Position numbers and translations under genes: made by a program. Below are positions 9,501 through 17,419 of a stretch of DNA of 40,464 nt, piece by piece. The notes beneath the pieces were generated by a model, which saw nothing but the letters and a program-made list of their open reading frames with translations, did no database searches and was not told the origin of the DNA. The DNA lies in contig JAFWWO010000055.1 of NCBI GenBank assembly GCA_017523325.1, forward strand, positions 1 to 40,464. Reading direction: 5' to 3'. The stretch comes from Anaerotignum sp. GTDB taxonomy: Bacteria > Bacillota > Clostridia > Lachnospirales > Anaerotignaceae. The stretch's first letter is position 1, and each line of letters begins with the position of its first letter.

Positions 9501-10858
9501 TTGCCGCCATTGAGGACAGAAAAGAAAAGAACGTTACAATCAAAAAGGGCGATGCGTCCCTGCATCGTGTGCTGTTTACGAAGGAAATGCGTAAGGAATA
9601 TACCATACTTTGTCCGCAGATGTCCCCCATTCATTTTGATATTTTGCAGCCCGCCTTCCGCCATGCCGGATATCATCTGGAGGTTATGGCGGCTATGGAT
9701 AAGAATGCCATTGAAACAGGCTTGAAATACGTCAATAATGATGCCTGCTATCCGGCGCTGATTTCCATTGGACAGCTGTTGAACGCACTGCTGTCCGGCA
9801 AGTACGATTTGAACCGCACGGCACTGCTGATTTCCCAGACCGGCGGCGGTTGTCGGGCGACCAATTATATCGCCTTTATCCGTAAGGCACTGGAAAATAT
9901 GGGTATGCCGAATATCCCTGTCATTTCCATCAACCCCGCAGGGCTGGAGAAGAACCCCGGCTTCCGGTATGAACCGGGATTGCTCCATCGGGCGTTGCAG
10001 GGCTTGGTATACGGCGATTTGTTCATGCGTGTGCTTTACCGTACCCGTCCCTATGAAAGGGTGAAAGGCTCTGCCAATGCCCTCTACGAAAAATGGAACG
10101 AAAAGGTGAAGAAAGATATTTTGAAGGCGGATAGGAAAACATTCGCCGCCAATATCCGCGGCATCGTTCGGGAATTTGAGGAGCTGGAGCTGACTGATGC
10201 AGTGAAACCCCGTGTTGGCGTGGTCGGGGAAATTCTGGTGAAATTCCACCCTACGGCCAATAACGATTTGGTCAACCTGTTGGAAAGAGAGGGTGCGGAG
10301 GCCGTTGTGCCTGATTTGCTGACCTTTGGGCTGTATTGCTGTCATAATCAGCTGCAGAAGGAAAAATACATGGGCGGCAGCAAAAAGGCTACGATTATAG
10401 CGAATCTCGTTGCCAAGGTCATTGAATATTATCAAAAGCCTATGATGGACGCACTGGAAAAGAGCAAACGCTTCGATAAGCCGGAAAATATCAGAAAGCT
10501 GGGCAAAGAGGCAAGCAAAATCGTTTCCCTGTGTAACCAGACCGGCGAAGGCTGGTTCCTGACGGCGGAAATGATAGAGCTGATTCACTCCAATGTGCCC
10601 AATATCGTTTGCACACAGCCCTTCGGCTGCTTGCCGAACCATGTGGTGGGTAAGGGCGTGATTAAGGAATTGCGTAAGCAGTATCCCCTTTCCAATATTG
10701 TGGCCATCGACTACGACCCCGGCGCCAGTGAGGTCAACCAGCTGAATCGGATTAAGCTGATGCTGGCCGGCGCCAATAAAAACATGGAAAAGACCCAACA
10801 GCAGAAGCTGAAAAACCCCCATTCCGCAGGGCAGGTTGCCTTTCGGGTGAAGGATTAA
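6557..10858 (+). CDS. Giant 2-hydroxyacyl-CoA dehydratase activase-related protein (two ATPase modules plus dehydratase-like C-terminus)
   Basis: The 1433-aa protein has two ASKHA ATPase modules of the BcrAD/BadFG/HgdC type. The first begins [12 protein letters not shown] (about residue 12), with Fe-S cysteines in VCAGGTG (about C129) and SRCGVF (about C168). The second begins [13 protein letters not shown] (about 326), with cysteines in ACSSGCG (about C449) and SRCTVF (about C487). A cysteine cluster CQGCTNHC (about 608-615) and GNRCERG follow, then a DUF2229-like region (about 660-890) and an HgdB-like C-terminus. HgdC activases use ATP hydrolysis to pass one electron to a dehydratase. The role of these fused proteins is not established. 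GTG at 6557 is preferred, with GGAGGT 7-8 nt upstream. Confidence 0.9.
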   Translation: MQYLDHSTYKMGIDIGSTTVKVVLADGENNIVFSRYRRHFSEIKKTVKEILQEAAGEMGNVSFSAMITGSGGVALANAIGVEFIQEVVATANAVEATAPKTDVAIELGGEDAKIIYFSGGNVEQRMNGVCAGGTGSFIDQMASLLQTDATGLNELAKGYEVIYPIASRCGVFAKTDIQPLINEGAKKEDLAASIFQAVVNQTIAGLACGKPIRGHVAFLGGPLHFLSELRQRFIETLKLTEETAIIPENSHLFAAYGTAVSNRGEAELDFITLLARLENGVELSAEVSRMEPLFAGQEEYDAFRARHDKDKVKRIPISNYHGDAFLGIDAGSTTTKVALVSKDGDLLYSFYAGNEGNPLQVVMKSLNEMYDMMPEDVVIRNSCVTGYGEGLIKEALMMDLGYIETVAHYKAAQFFKPDVDFILDIGGQDMKCIRIKDNVIDSVLLNEACSSGCGSFIETFAKSLNYTVADFAKIALFAKNPIDLGSRCTVFMNSRVKQAQKEGADVADISAGLAYSVIKNALLKVIKISDPKAMGKSMVVQGGTFYNDAVLKSFEMISGREAVRPDIAGIMGAFGAGLIARDKYTEGYQTTLVSREDMNALEVKSTMARCQGCTNHCLLIINRFNGDRRFITGNRCERGLGKERIEDPAPNLYDYKRHRLFDYEPLTAEQATKGTVGIPRVLNMWEDYPFWFTFFTKLGYRVVLSPYSSKAVFEMGMESIPSESVCYPAKLVHGHVMWLINQGVDFIFYPGVVYERRDNSAADNNYNCPIVASYNENIKNNMEDLKERNIRFMNPFLALDKMSTIIKRMTEEFVPLGSTAKEIKDAVTAGWDEWSRFRRDMQKKGEETLRYINEKGMTGIVLAGRPYHADPEINHGIPELIAGYRIAVLTEDSVAHLGHVERPTVVRDQWTYHSRLYEAAGFVKTQQNLEFVQLNSFGCGLDAVTTDEVKDILTAAGKIYTALKIDEVNNLGAARIRIRSLIAAIEDRKEKNVTIKKGDASLHRVLFTKEMRKEYTILCPQMSPIHFDILQPAFRHAGYHLEVMAAMDKNAIETGLKYVNNDACYPALISIGQLLNALLSGKYDLNRTALLISQTGGGCRATNYIAFIRKALENMGMPNIPVISINPAGLEKNPGFRYEPGLLHRALQGLVYGDLFMRVLYRTRPYERVKGSANALYEKWNEKVKKDILKADRKTFAANIRGIVREFEELELTDAVKPRVGVVGEILVKFHPTANNDLVNLLEREGAEAVVPDLLTFGLYCCHNQLQKEKYMGGSKKATIIANLVAKVIEYYQKPMMDALEKSKRFDKPENIRKLGKEASKIVSLCNQTGEGWFLTAEMIELIHSNVPNIVCTQPFGCLPNHVVGKGVIKELRKQYPLSNIVAIDYDPGASEVNQLNRIKLMLAGANKNMEKTQQQKLKNPHSAGQVAFRVKD

Positions 10859-10877
10859 GATACGGAAGTCCATACAT

Positions 10878-10912
10878 AAAAAGAGAGTCCTTTATAAGGG
10901 CTCTCTTTTTGG
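10878..10912. terminator. Bidirectional terminator between convergent genes
   Basis: AAAAAGAGAG-TCC pairs with GGG-CTCTCTTTTT around TTTATAA. It has U-tracts in both readings, serving the activase gene (+) and the small RHH gene (-). Confidence 0.85.
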
Positions 10913-10924
10913 TGGGGCAGAAAT

Positions 10925-11125
10925 TCATTCTTCCGGTTGTTCCATTTGCTCCATTTTTTCCCGTACCAATGAAACGATAAATCCGTTTTTGCTCATGCCG
11001 GTTTTTTCTAAATAGAGTTCCATTTTTTCCGCCAAAGCAATGGGCATGGCAACGCTGTATCGTTTTAGATTTTTGTCGTCCCATTTTTTCGCATATTGCC
11101 TTTGTTTTTCCGAATATTTAGCCAT
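10925..11125 (-). CDS. Small ribbon-helix-helix-like protein A
   Basis: The 66-aa product starts MAKYSEKQRQYAKKWDDKN, then KRYSVAMPIALAEKMELYL and KTGMSKNGFIVSLVREKM. The layout of one beta-strand (KRYSVAM) and two helices is that of Arc/MetJ-like ribbon-helix-helix DNA-binding proteins. GGAAGG lies 8-9 nt before the ATG. It resembles the neighbour at 11309-11512 in architecture (YAKKWDDKNLKRYSV against YQKKYDEKNMKAYTV), so the two look like diverged paralogues. DNA binding is inferred from the fold only; no toxin partner is visible beside it. Confidence 0.7.
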   Translation of the reverse strand: MAKYSEKQRQYAKKWDDKNLKRYSVAMPIALAEKMELYLEKTGMSKNGFIVSLVREKMEQMEQPEE

Positions 11126-11170
11126 ATAATTGCACCTTCCTTTTTGTAATGGTATTGCAGAAAAATACTA

Positions 11171-11199
11171 CTTATAAATAGCAGAATCAATTTCGGCAA
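11171..11199 (-). promoter_or_regulatory. Promoter of RHH-like gene A
   Basis: On the minus strand TTGCCG (11199-11194), a 17-bp spacer and TATAAG (11176-11171). An ACTAC/GTAGT element (AATACTAC, 11164-11171) overlaps and follows the -10, a typical autorepression position. Confidence 0.55.
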
Positions 11200-11269
11200 A
11201 AAATATTTCATAAAGTAGTGTGATAAGGAGAAAGTCGTTATTATCAGCCGAGGAGCTTCTCTCAACTAA

Positions 11270-11302
11270 AAAAAGAGAATCCTTGTTTTTGGGATTCTCC
11301 GT
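11270..11302 (-). terminator. Terminator of RHH-like gene B
   Basis: GAGAATCC/GGATTCTC arms (11275-11282 with 11292-11299) followed on the minus strand by a T-run. Confidence 0.8.
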
Positions 11303-11308
11303 TTTCAT

Positions 11309-11512
11309 TTATGATGGCGTATCATTACGCTTTAAGTAACCGTCCCGTTCCAATTTTTCCAGAATTGCCGTAACTGTCCATTTATTGCGATTTGTACCGC
11401 TGTCTGCTATTGCATTTTCGACCAATTTATAAATTTCAACATTATATTTTACAGTATATGCTTTCATATTTTTTTCGTCATACTTTTTTTGATATTCACT
11501 TTGTTTTTTCAT
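11309..11512 (-). CDS. Small ribbon-helix-helix-like protein B
   Basis: The 67-aa protein MKKQSEYQKKYDEKNMKAYT... has the same plan as protein A: charged N-terminus, short strand (KAYTVKY), helix (EIYKLVENAIADSG), turn and second helix (RNKWTVTAILEKLERDG). The Shine-Dalgarno GAGAGGGG lies 6-7 nt before the ATG. It has its own terminator, so it is transcribed separately from gene A, and its upstream region contains two TACGTAGT elements. The A/T-rich flanks differ from the GC-richer neighbours and hint at acquired DNA, but no mobile element is seen. Confidence 0.7.
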   Translation of the reverse strand: MKKQSEYQKKYDEKNMKAYTVKYNVEIYKLVENAIADSGTNRNKWTVTAILEKLERDGYLKRNDTPS

Positions 11513-11547
11513 TTTAATCCCCTCTCAAAATGCACAAAAAATATATG

Positions 11548-11563
11548 TATTACGTAGTGTATT
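11548..11563. promoter_or_regulatory. TACGTAGT element upstream of RHH-like gene B
   Basis: TATTACGTAGTGTATT carries the palindrome TACGTA and the GTAGT core shared with the elements at 11164-11171, 11211-11228 and 11613-11633. It lies about 36-51 nt before the start of gene B, over a TACACT -10-like hexamer on the minus strand. Confidence 0.45.
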
Positions 11564-11600
11564 TTGTGTATTATTAAGCCAAAAAAATAACGATACCTCA

Positions 11601-11629
11601 TTGACGAAATAGGTAATACGTAGTATGAT
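11601..11629 (+). promoter_or_regulatory. Sigma-A promoter of the 75-aa gene with embedded GTAGT element
   Basis: TTGACG (11601-11606), 17-bp spacer, TATGAT (11624-11629). The spacer and -10 contain GTAATACGTAGTATGAT, the same GTAGT core as the promoters of both RHH-like genes, so one regulator may act on all three. Confidence 0.65.
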
Positions 11630-11751
11630 AAAGATAAGAATTGGCAGCCAAATACATTGCCGACAGTGCATGATGCCGCTGTTAACAATTTATGATACCA
11701 CAATTCCTTGTTTTTTACAACTGACCCACTGCGTCAAAAGGAGGAACTCCC

Positions 11752-11979
11752 ATGAAAGAAAATCTGCGCACGTTTCAGGAACTGCTGGCACGATTAGACG
11801 TTGTCAGTGCATTTTCATTCGTTTTGCGGGACGGCTTGCAAAATTATGACGACCGCTTAGATGTGCAGTATCTGATAGCGGCAGGGGAAATCAGCGATTC
11901 TTTATCTGTTTTGGGGAAGGAATTTTATTGGCTAATGGAGGATTTTTTTGGAATTTTACGGGGAGAAAAGCCCCTGTGA
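11752..11979 (+). CDS. Small helical protein of unknown function
   Basis: The 75-aa product (MKENLRTFQELLARLDVVSA... ending GILRGEKPL) matches nothing I know. It is mostly predicted helix, acidic, has no signal peptide and no cysteine. The ATG has a strong AAGGAGG 7-8 nt upstream and a good promoter 122 nt upstream, with a bidirectional terminator 23 nt after the stop. These signals support it as a real gene. It is divergent from RHH-like gene B with a shared motif in the intergenic region. Confidence 0.65.
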   Translation: MKENLRTFQELLARLDVVSAFSFVLRDGLQNYDDRLDVQYLIAAGEISDSLSVLGKEFYWLMEDFFGILRGEKPL

Positions 11980-12001
11980 CCATACAGAAAAACGTAGCCA
12001 A

Positions 12002-12036
12002 ACAAAAAGCCCTCTCCTTTCGGAGAGGGTTCTTTC
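12002..12036. terminator. Bidirectional terminator between convergent genes
   Basis: CCCTCTCC-TTTC-GGAGAGGG (12010-12029) with T-rich flanks in both directions. It serves the 75-aa gene (+) and the HIT gene (-). Confidence 0.85.
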
Positions 12037-12042
12037 AATCTA

Positions 12043-12453
12043 TTATAATGCTTTTTCCAGCTTTGCCCGCATGGCTTCAATTTGTGCATCGGTCAAATCC
12101 ATAGGGGTATATTTGATGGTAATGCCGTCATTTTCATAGCGGGGGATTAGGTGCAGATGAAAATGGAATACGGTCTGGCCTGCAACGGTGCCGTTATTCT
12201 GCATGACGTTCATATGCTCAAATTTCAGTTCGGCCTGCATGGCTCTGGCGATTTTGGCGGCAAGGGCGAATAATCTGCCTGCCTGCTCCGGTGCAATTTC
12301 AAAGATATTGGGGGTATGGGCTTTGGGCAGTATCAGCACATGGCCCTCGTTGGCGGGGAACCGATCCAAAATGACCTTAAATTCCTCGTTTTCGTATATG
12401 GTGGCAGAAGGAATCTCTCCTGCTACAATTTTGCAAAAAATACAGTCGCTCAT
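12043..12453 (-). CDS. HIT family nucleotide hydrolase
   Basis: The 136-aa protein has the zinc-type N-terminus MSDCIFCKIVAGEIPSATIY and the histidine triad HFHLHLIP near residue 99-106, as in Hint/PKCI-type purine nucleoside phosphoramidases. It likely hydrolyses adenosine phosphoramidates or dinucleoside polyphosphates in the cytoplasm. The start at 12453 is chosen over an ATG 9 nt upstream because that ATG lies inside the Shine-Dalgarno AAAGGATG. An extended -10 promoter is found just upstream. Substrate in vivo is unknown. Confidence 0.93.
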   Translation of the reverse strand: MSDCIFCKIVAGEIPSATIYENEEFKVILDRFPANEGHVLILPKAHTPNIFEIAPEQAGRLFALAAKIARAMQAELKFEHMNVMQNNGTVAGQTVFHFHLHLIPRYENDGITIKYTPMDLTDAQIEAMRAKLEKAL

Positions 12454-12486
12454 GGGTATCATCCTTTCTTTCGTGAATTTGATACC

Positions 12487-12495
12487 AGTATAGCA
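12487..12495 (-). promoter_or_regulatory. Extended -10 promoter of the HIT gene
   Basis: On the minus strand TGCTATACT is an extended -10 (TGN-TATACT) about 34 nt before the ATG; the -35 region is poor, as is common for this class. Confidence 0.5.
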
Positions 12496-12533
12496 TGAAC
12501 CCCCTTGGGAAAGAAAGGCAGAGCGGGAAATTT

Positions 12534-13070
12534 TTATGAAAAATATTTTATCATGATATAATTCAGACCGTTGCAGTGGTTTTGTTTATCGGTGACGATT
12601 TCAAAGAAAATATCCCGCAGGTCGTTATCGGGCATATTCAGCAGTAAATCCCGATAAAAGCTGATATCGTCCATTTCCAGCAAAAGCGTATCCTCCAGCA
12701 TTTGCTTGCTGTCTGCGGGCTTTTCTACGGGTGCTGCCGCTACCTCCTCCGGTGTATCCTTGGTGATGGTGAACATGGCCTCCCGCAGCTGTTTTTTGTG
12801 CTTTTGCTCATCTAAATACATAGGCTTGAACAGTTCTGTTGCTTCTGTTAAGTCGGGGTTTTCCATCATGGACTGGTAACGCTCTGCCATCTGCTCGGTT
12901 TCCTCTCTGGCCAGCGTCAGCAGCTCCATCAAGCGGCGGTCCAGAGAGAGGTCGGCGTCTTGGTTGCCGTTTTTGTTTGCTTTGCCATTTTTACCGTTTT
13001 TGGCAGAACTGTCCTCTTTCGCCTGAATTTTTGTGTTGTAAATCTGGGTGTTTCGGTTATATGGGTACAT
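12534..13070 (-). CDS. Ferritin-like domain protein
   Basis: The 178-aa protein has a Lys/Asn/Gly-rich N-terminal tail (KNGKNGKANKNGNQD, residues about 24-38) and then four helices with spaced carboxylates and histidine: EETEQMAERY, DEQKHKKQL, LLEMDDISFYRDLL and TDKQNHCNGL. That pattern is the rubrerythrin/ferritin-like di-iron bundle, though I cannot place every ligand. AAGGAG lies 8 nt before the ATG. It may have a role in oxygen or metal stress or in the spore; the sequence does not say which. Confidence 0.75.
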   Translation of the reverse strand: MYPYNRNTQIYNTKIQAKEDSSAKNGKNGKANKNGNQDADLSLDRRLMELLTLAREETEQMAERYQSMMENPDLTEATELFKPMYLDEQKHKKQLREAMFTITKDTPEEVAAAPVEKPADSKQMLEDTLLLEMDDISFYRDLLLNMPDNDLRDIFFEIVTDKQNHCNGLNYIMIKYFS

Positions 13071-13201
13071 GGGTGGTTCTCCTTTTTATTTTTTCTAACA
13101 TCTTATGCAAAAATGTTTGTTTTCTTGACTGAAAGAGAATAGAATAAGAATGAAGTGCATTTGAATGAGGGAAGAAAATCTGAGTTGAGGTGGAGATAGA
13201 G

Positions 13202-14266
13202 ATGAAGAAAATCGTATTAACCGGCGGAGGTACAGCGGGTCATGTGACCCCGAACCTTGCCCTTTTGCCCTATTTGCGGGCAGAAGGCTGGGAGGTTGTC
13301 TATATCGGTTCGGAAAACGGCATGGAAAAAAATCTGGTGGAGGCGGCGGGGGTGCCGTATTACGGTATTCCAACGGGGAAATTACGCCGCTATCTGTCCA
13401 AACAAAATATCAGCGATATGTTTAAGGTAGTCAAGGGTATTCGTGAGGCAAAAAAACTGCTCAAAAGACTGAAGCCGGATTTGGTGTTTTCCAAGGGCGG
13501 CTTTGTGGCGGTGCCGGTGGTGTTGGGGGCAAAGGCACAAAAAATTCCCGTTGTTGTCCATGAATCGGATATTACACCGGGGTTAGCCAATAAAATTGCC
13601 ATGCCCTCGGCAAGGGTGGTTTGCACCACCTTCCCCGAAACCCTGCAATATGTACCCAAGGGGAAGGGGGTCTATACAGGCACGCCTATCCGCCGGGAGT
13701 TGTTCCGGGGGGAGAAGAAAAAAGGGCTGGCGGCCTGCGGTTTTGATGGAGAGAAACCGGTGCTTCTGATGATGGGCGGTTCCTTGGGGGCAGTGAAGCT
13801 GAACCGCTGCCTGCGGGAGATTTTGCCGGAGTTGACAAAGACCTTCGATATCATACATCTTTGCGGCAAGGGCAATCTGGACGAAAGCCTGCTTGAACGA
13901 AAGGGGTATAAGCAGTTCGAATATGTTTCCGATGGCTTGGCGGATTTGTTTGCGGCGGCGGATATCATTGTTTCCAGAGCGGGGAGCAATTCTATTTCAG
14001 AATTTCTTGCTCTGCAAAAGCCCCATTTGCTGATTCCCCTTTCGGCGAAGGCCAGCCGGGGCGACCAGATATTGAATGCGTCGTCCTTTGAAAAGCAGGG
14101 CTTTGCACGGGTATTGCGGGAGGAGGATTTGACCCCCGCAGCCATGAGAGAGAATATACTGGCGTTGCACGAAAACCGAGGGAAATATACGGAGGCTATG
14201 AAAAACAGCAATGCCGCCGATGGGGCAGAGGCGGTTATGACCCAAATCAAATGCCTCATGCGGTAA
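13202..14266 (+). CDS. murG: UDP-GlcNAc:lipid I GlcNAc transferase
   Basis: MurG converts lipid I to lipid II on the inner face of the membrane in peptidoglycan synthesis. The 354-aa GT-B protein has LTGGGTAGHVTPNLAL at residues 5-20, the central MMGGSLGAVKLN motif and the C-terminal donor-binding SRAGSNSISEFLALQKP. The ATG at 13202 is preferred over an upstream in-frame GTG that sits in the Shine-Dalgarno GAGGTGGAG. It is outside a division/cell-wall cluster here, standing alone between the ferritin-like gene and the cyclophilin gene. Confidence 0.96.
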   Translation: MKKIVLTGGGTAGHVTPNLALLPYLRAEGWEVVYIGSENGMEKNLVEAAGVPYYGIPTGKLRRYLSKQNISDMFKVVKGIREAKKLLKRLKPDLVFSKGGFVAVPVVLGAKAQKIPVVVHESDITPGLANKIAMPSARVVCTTFPETLQYVPKGKGVYTGTPIRRELFRGEKKKGLAACGFDGEKPVLLMMGGSLGAVKLNRCLREILPELTKTFDIIHLCGKGNLDESLLERKGYKQFEYVSDGLADLFAAADIIVSRAGSNSISEFLALQKPHLLIPLSAKASRGDQILNASSFEKQGFARVLREEDLTPAAMRENILALHENRGKYTEAMKNSNAADGAEAVMTQIKCLMR

Positions 14267-14296
14267 TGGGTTCAAATATTCTTAAGAAAATAGAAA

Positions 14297-14326
14297 TTGA
14301 CACCAAGACAGGGAATATACTACAAT
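14297..14326 (+). promoter_or_regulatory. Sigma-A promoter of the cyclophilin lipoprotein operon
   Basis: Perfect -35 TTGACA (14297-14302), 18-bp spacer, TACAAT (14321-14326), about 60 nt before the gene start. Confidence 0.75.
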
Positions 14327-14386
14327 ACTGTTTGGCAATTTTTTGCATGGAAAAAACATTCGATAAATATATAGGAGGAAATGCAG

Positions 14387-15148
14387 ATGAAAAGAGCAGT
14401 TGGGATATTGATGGCGGCAGTGCTGGCCTTTACGGCGGCAGGCTGTGATAAGACGGAGAAGGAAAATGCCGGCGGATATGATACAAGCCGGATATTGCAG
14501 GCGGAATTGCCCGCCGATGGGGAGGAAATTGCAGTCATCACTACCTCCAAGGGTGTGGTAAAGATGCGTTTTTACCCCGATGAGGCGCCTAAGGCAGTGG
14601 AAAATTTCAAAACCTTGGCAAAAGACGGCTATTATGACGGTCTGCTGTTCCATCGTGTGATAGATGGTTTTATGGTGCAGACCGGCGACCCGACGGGTAC
14701 CGGTTCCGGCGGCGAAAGCTGTTGGGGCGAGGATTTTGAGGACGAAATCTCCGGCAAGCTGCATTTTTACAGAGGGGCTGTGGCAATGGCAAACAGCGGC
14801 CCCAATACCAACGGCAGTCAGTTCTTTATCGTGCAGGCGAAAGAAGCAGAGGAAAGCGTATTATCTGGATTACAGGCGGAAATCGACAGCCTCGAGGAGG
14901 ACCAGGGAATAACGCTGATAGACGGGCATTATACATTCCGTCAGTGGTTCTCCGAAGCTGTGATGGAGTATTATAGGGAACATGGCGGCACACCGCATTT
15001 GGAAACACGGCACACCATATTCGGTCAGGTTTTTGAAGGCATGGATACGGTAGATGCCATTGCGGCGGCAGAAACCGGAGAAAATGATAAGCCTGTGGAA
15101 GATGTTATCATCGAAAAAATCGAATTTGAGCCCTATCAGGCGCAGTAA
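14387..15148 (+). CDS. Cyclophilin-type peptidyl-prolyl isomerase, lipoprotein
   Basis: The 253-aa protein has a signal peptide with lipobox FTAAGC (Cys about residue 21), so it is anchored outside the membrane. The cyclophilin domain shows AVENFKTLAKDGYYDGLLFH, RVIDGFMVQTGDPTGTGSGG, MANSGPNTNGSQFFI and a C-terminal HTIFGQVFEGMDTVD. About 50 residues of acidic, helical insert (QAEIDSLEEDQG... to YREHGGTP) lie before the last strand, a feature of clostridial members. It assists folding of exported proteins. The ATG at 14387 is chosen since AGGAGG is 8 nt upstream, against 2 nt for the ATG at 14381. Confidence 0.93.
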   Translation: MKRAVGILMAAVLAFTAAGCDKTEKENAGGYDTSRILQAELPADGEEIAVITTSKGVVKMRFYPDEAPKAVENFKTLAKDGYYDGLLFHRVIDGFMVQTGDPTGTGSGGESCWGEDFEDEISGKLHFYRGAVAMANSGPNTNGSQFFIVQAKEAEESVLSGLQAEIDSLEEDQGITLIDGHYTFRQWFSEAVMEYYREHGGTPHLETRHTIFGQVFEGMDTVDAIAAAETGENDKPVEDVIIEKIEFEPYQAQ

Positions 15149-15168
15149 AGGATGGAAGGAAATAAGTG

Positions 15169-15633
15169 ATGAGAAAAAAATTTTTCTGCTTGAGTGCAGT
15201 ATGTTTGGCAATGCTGGGTTCATTCAGTGGCTGTGATGGCGTTTTGCCCCAAGAACAGGGGCAGGAAGTGGATTACCACATGAGCTTTGCCAATAGAACG
15301 GGACAGGACGTAACGAAGCTGGAAATCCGCCCTTCCGAGGAAGCGGATTGGTCGGAGATTACATTGACGGAGGAAGAATGGAAAAACGGCTATGAAATGC
15401 CCGTGACATTACAGGGTGTTTTGCCGGAGGCGGAGAACGGCTGGCAGGTGCAAATGACATTCCCCGATGAGAAACAAATGATTTGGGAGGGCGTTGCTTT
15501 TGGGGCAGATGCCACCTATACCTTTACACTGGAAAACAATACGCCTGCGGTCATTGTCATGAATGAGCAAACCGCCGAAGAGCCGACGGGGGAAGAACCT
15601 CGGGAGTCGGAGGAGCAACCGTCGGAAGAATAA
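15169..15633 (+). CDS. Putative lipoprotein of unknown function
   Basis: The 154-aa protein starts MRKKFFCLSAVCLAMLGSFS followed by the lipobox Cys (about residue 22), so it is predicted to be a membrane-anchored lipoprotein. The mature part is an acidic domain of about 110 residues with alternating hydrophobic strands, resembling an immunoglobulin-like or carbohydrate-binding fold, and it ends in a low-complexity Glu/Pro/Ser tail (TAEEPTGEEPRESEEQPSEE). The start at 15169 has GGAAGGA 8 nt upstream. It is 20 nt after the cyclophilin gene, in one operon, so it may be a client or partner. Confidence 0.8.
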   Translation: MRKKFFCLSAVCLAMLGSFSGCDGVLPQEQGQEVDYHMSFANRTGQDVTKLEIRPSEEADWSEITLTEEEWKNGYEMPVTLQGVLPEAENGWQVQMTFPDEKQMIWEGVAFGADATYTFTLENNTPAVIVMNEQTAEEPTGEEPRESEEQPSEE

Positions 15634-15663
15634 ACGTCGTATATCTGAAAATCATTCCAAGAA

Positions 15664-15694
15664 GGAGGACCGCCCTTAGGCGTCCTCTTTTTTT
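15664..15694 (+). terminator. Intrinsic terminator of the lipoprotein operon
   Basis: GAGGAC-C-GCC/GGC-GTCCTC stem (15665-15687) with a CTTA loop and a T7 run. Confidence 0.85.
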
Positions 15695-15751
15695 GACTGT
15701 GGCAGATTTTGGCTTTCGGGCGGATTTCTCTTGGTTTCTTTGTATTTTATG

Positions 15752-15780
15752 TTGCAAAGAACGGAAAATTATATTATGAT
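15752..15780 (+). promoter_or_regulatory. Sigma-A promoter of the SEC-C/tsaC/rpiB/upp operon
   Basis: TTGCAA (15752-15757), 17-bp spacer, TATGAT (15775-15780), about 57 nt before the SEC-C gene. Confidence 0.75.
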
Positions 15781-15836
15781 TTCAGAGAGTGGAGTATTCT
15801 GCGAAAAAATCAGAGCATAGTAAGGAGAGAAATAGT

Positions 15837-16337
15837 ATGAGTTTATACAAAAGCTGGATGGATAAGGCGTTTTCTCAGGAGGGCAGAAGCATTGAAGCCG
15901 TTTGGAAGGAATACCTGCCCAAGGAACAGCGCATTTATGAATATATTTTGGGTGAAAAGGTGAAAAAGCTGGAGGGCAAGGTGTCTGAGCTGGCAGAACG
16001 CTTTGATATGACGGCGGAGGAGATTGTTGCCTTTGTGGACGGTATCAATGCCGCATTGCCCAAGGAGTGTGATATGGAAACGCTGACAGAGGACAGCGAT
16101 ATTAGCCTGGACATTGATTTTGAACGGCTCTTTAAGCTGATGGTGGAATATAAGGCAGAGCATTTGTCCTCTTTGCCCCATTGGGACGGCATTTTCGATG
16201 AGGAAACCCGCAAACGCCTGACATTGGAACAAAAGCGTTCCCGCACGGTTGTGAAGGGCGAAAAAATCGGGCGGAATGACCCCTGCCCCTGCGGCAGCGG
16301 CAAAAAATACAAAAAATGCTGCGGAGTGAACGCATAA
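15837..16337 (+). CDS. SEC-C motif protein
   Basis: The 166-aa protein consists of a helical N-terminal domain (about 140 residues) and a C-terminal SEC-C zinc motif, [18 protein letters not shown], the same metal-binding tail found on SecA and many unrelated proteins. The ATG at 15837 has AAGGAG 10 nt upstream. It heads an operon with tsaC, rpiB, upp and a lipid-carrier transferase; the association with tsaC is common in Clostridia but the function is not known. Confidence 0.85.
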   Translation: MSLYKSWMDKAFSQEGRSIEAVWKEYLPKEQRIYEYILGEKVKKLEGKVSELAERFDMTAEEIVAFVDGINAALPKECDMETLTEDSDISLDIDFERLFKLMVEYKAEHLSSLPHWDGIFDEETRKRLTLEQKRSRTVVKGEKIGRNDPCPCGSGKKYKKCCGVNA

Positions 16338-16339
16338 TC

Positions 16340-17419
16340 ATGAATACGATATTGGCAAAGGTGGATATGGCTCGGCCGGAAGCGATGGAAACCATTCGGC
16401 AGGCGGCGGATATATTGCGGGCAGGCGGTCTGGTTGCATTCCCCACGGAAACGGTCTATGGATTGGGCGGGAACGGTCTGGACGAAAAAGCCTGTGAGAA
16501 GATTTATCTGGCAAAGGGACGCCCGTCGGATAATCCGCTGATACTGCATATTGCACAGCAGGAGGAATTGAACCGTATTGTAAGGGAAATTCCGCCGTTG
16601 GCTCGGAAGCTGATGGACGCTTTTTGGCCCGGCCCTTTGACGCTGATTTTCCCGAAAGCGGAAATCGTACCGCCTAAAGCCACCGGCGGGTTGGATACGG
16701 TGGCGGTGCGTTTTCCTTCCCACCCTGTGGCAAGGGCTGTCATTCGGGCGGCGGGGCTGCCGATTGCGGCGCCCAGTGCCAATTCTTCGGGGAAACCCAG
16801 CCCTACAAGGGCTTCCCATGTGGAGTTTGATTTGGGCGGCAGGATTGATATGATTGTGGACGGCGGAGCCACAGAATGGGGCCTGGAATCTACCATTGTG
16901 GATGTTTCCGTAGAGCCGCCGGTGCTGCTGCGCCCCGGTGCGGTGACCCAAGAAATGCTGGAGGAGGTCATCGGCAGTGTGGAAATCGACCCGGCATTGT
17001 TGTCCAAGCCCACGGCGGCGGTGAAGCCGAAGGCACCGGGCATGAAATATACCCATTATTCCCCGAAGGCGGAGGTGCTTTTGGTAAAGGGTGCGGAAAA
17101 AAACGTGGCAGATACCATCAACCGTATGGCGGCGGCGGAAAAAGCCGCAGGCAGGAAAACCGGCGTCATGGCGACGGAGCAGACCCGGGAGCTTTATCAT
17201 GCCGATGTGGTGCTTTCTCTGGGCAGCAGAGAAAATCCGGCAGAAATCGGCGCCAATCTATTCAAAATATTACGGAAATTTGATTTTTTGGGTGTAGACG
17301 TTGTCTATTCCGAGGTGTTCCCCGAAAAAGGGGAGGGCATGGCGATTATGAACCGCCTGCAAAAAGCGGCGGGCTACCATGTCATAGAGGCAGAGGACGA
17401 AAAAAGGAGTGGAATATAA
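16340..17419 (+). CDS. tsaC: L-threonylcarbamoyladenylate synthase (Sua5/YwlC type)
   Basis: It makes threonylcarbamoyl-AMP from threonine, bicarbonate and ATP for the t6A37 modification of ANN-reading tRNAs. The 359-aa protein is long-form Sua5, with a YrdC domain (AFPTETVYGLGGNG, KGRPSDNPLILHI, PSANSSGKPSPT) and a C-terminal Sua5 domain (APGMKYTHYSPKAEV linker motif). The ATG at 16340 lies just after the SEC-C stop with weak GGAG spacing; a start 24 nt upstream overlapping that gene is possible. The last base is shared with rpiB (TAATG). Confidence 0.94.
   Translation: MNTILAKVDMARPEAMETIRQAADILRAGGLVAFPTETVYGLGGNGLDEKACEKIYLAKGRPSDNPLILHIAQQEELNRIVREIPPLARKLMDAFWPGPLTLIFPKAEIVPPKATGGLDTVAVRFPSHPVARAVIRAAGLPIAAPSANSSGKPSPTRASHVEFDLGGRIDMIVDGGATEWGLESTIVDVSVEPPVLLRPGAVTQEMLEEVIGSVEIDPALLSKPTAAVKPKAPGMKYTHYSPKAEVLLVKGAEKNVADTINRMAAAEKAAGRKTGVMATEQTRELYHADVVLSLGSRENPAEIGANLFKILRKFDFLGVDVVYSEVFPEKGEGMAIMNRLQKAAGYHVIEAEDEKRSGI

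Noticed and set aside
8681..10873. 730-codon open frame on the minus strand
   Set aside because: It lies fully opposite the activase gene, whose family motifs are clear on the plus strand. The minus translation has no recognisable motif; it is an effect of codon bias.
13125..13151. Sigma-A promoter of murG (TTGACT ... AAGAAT)
   Set aside because: The -35 is good but the only -10 candidates give 14-15 bp spacing and poor hexamers.
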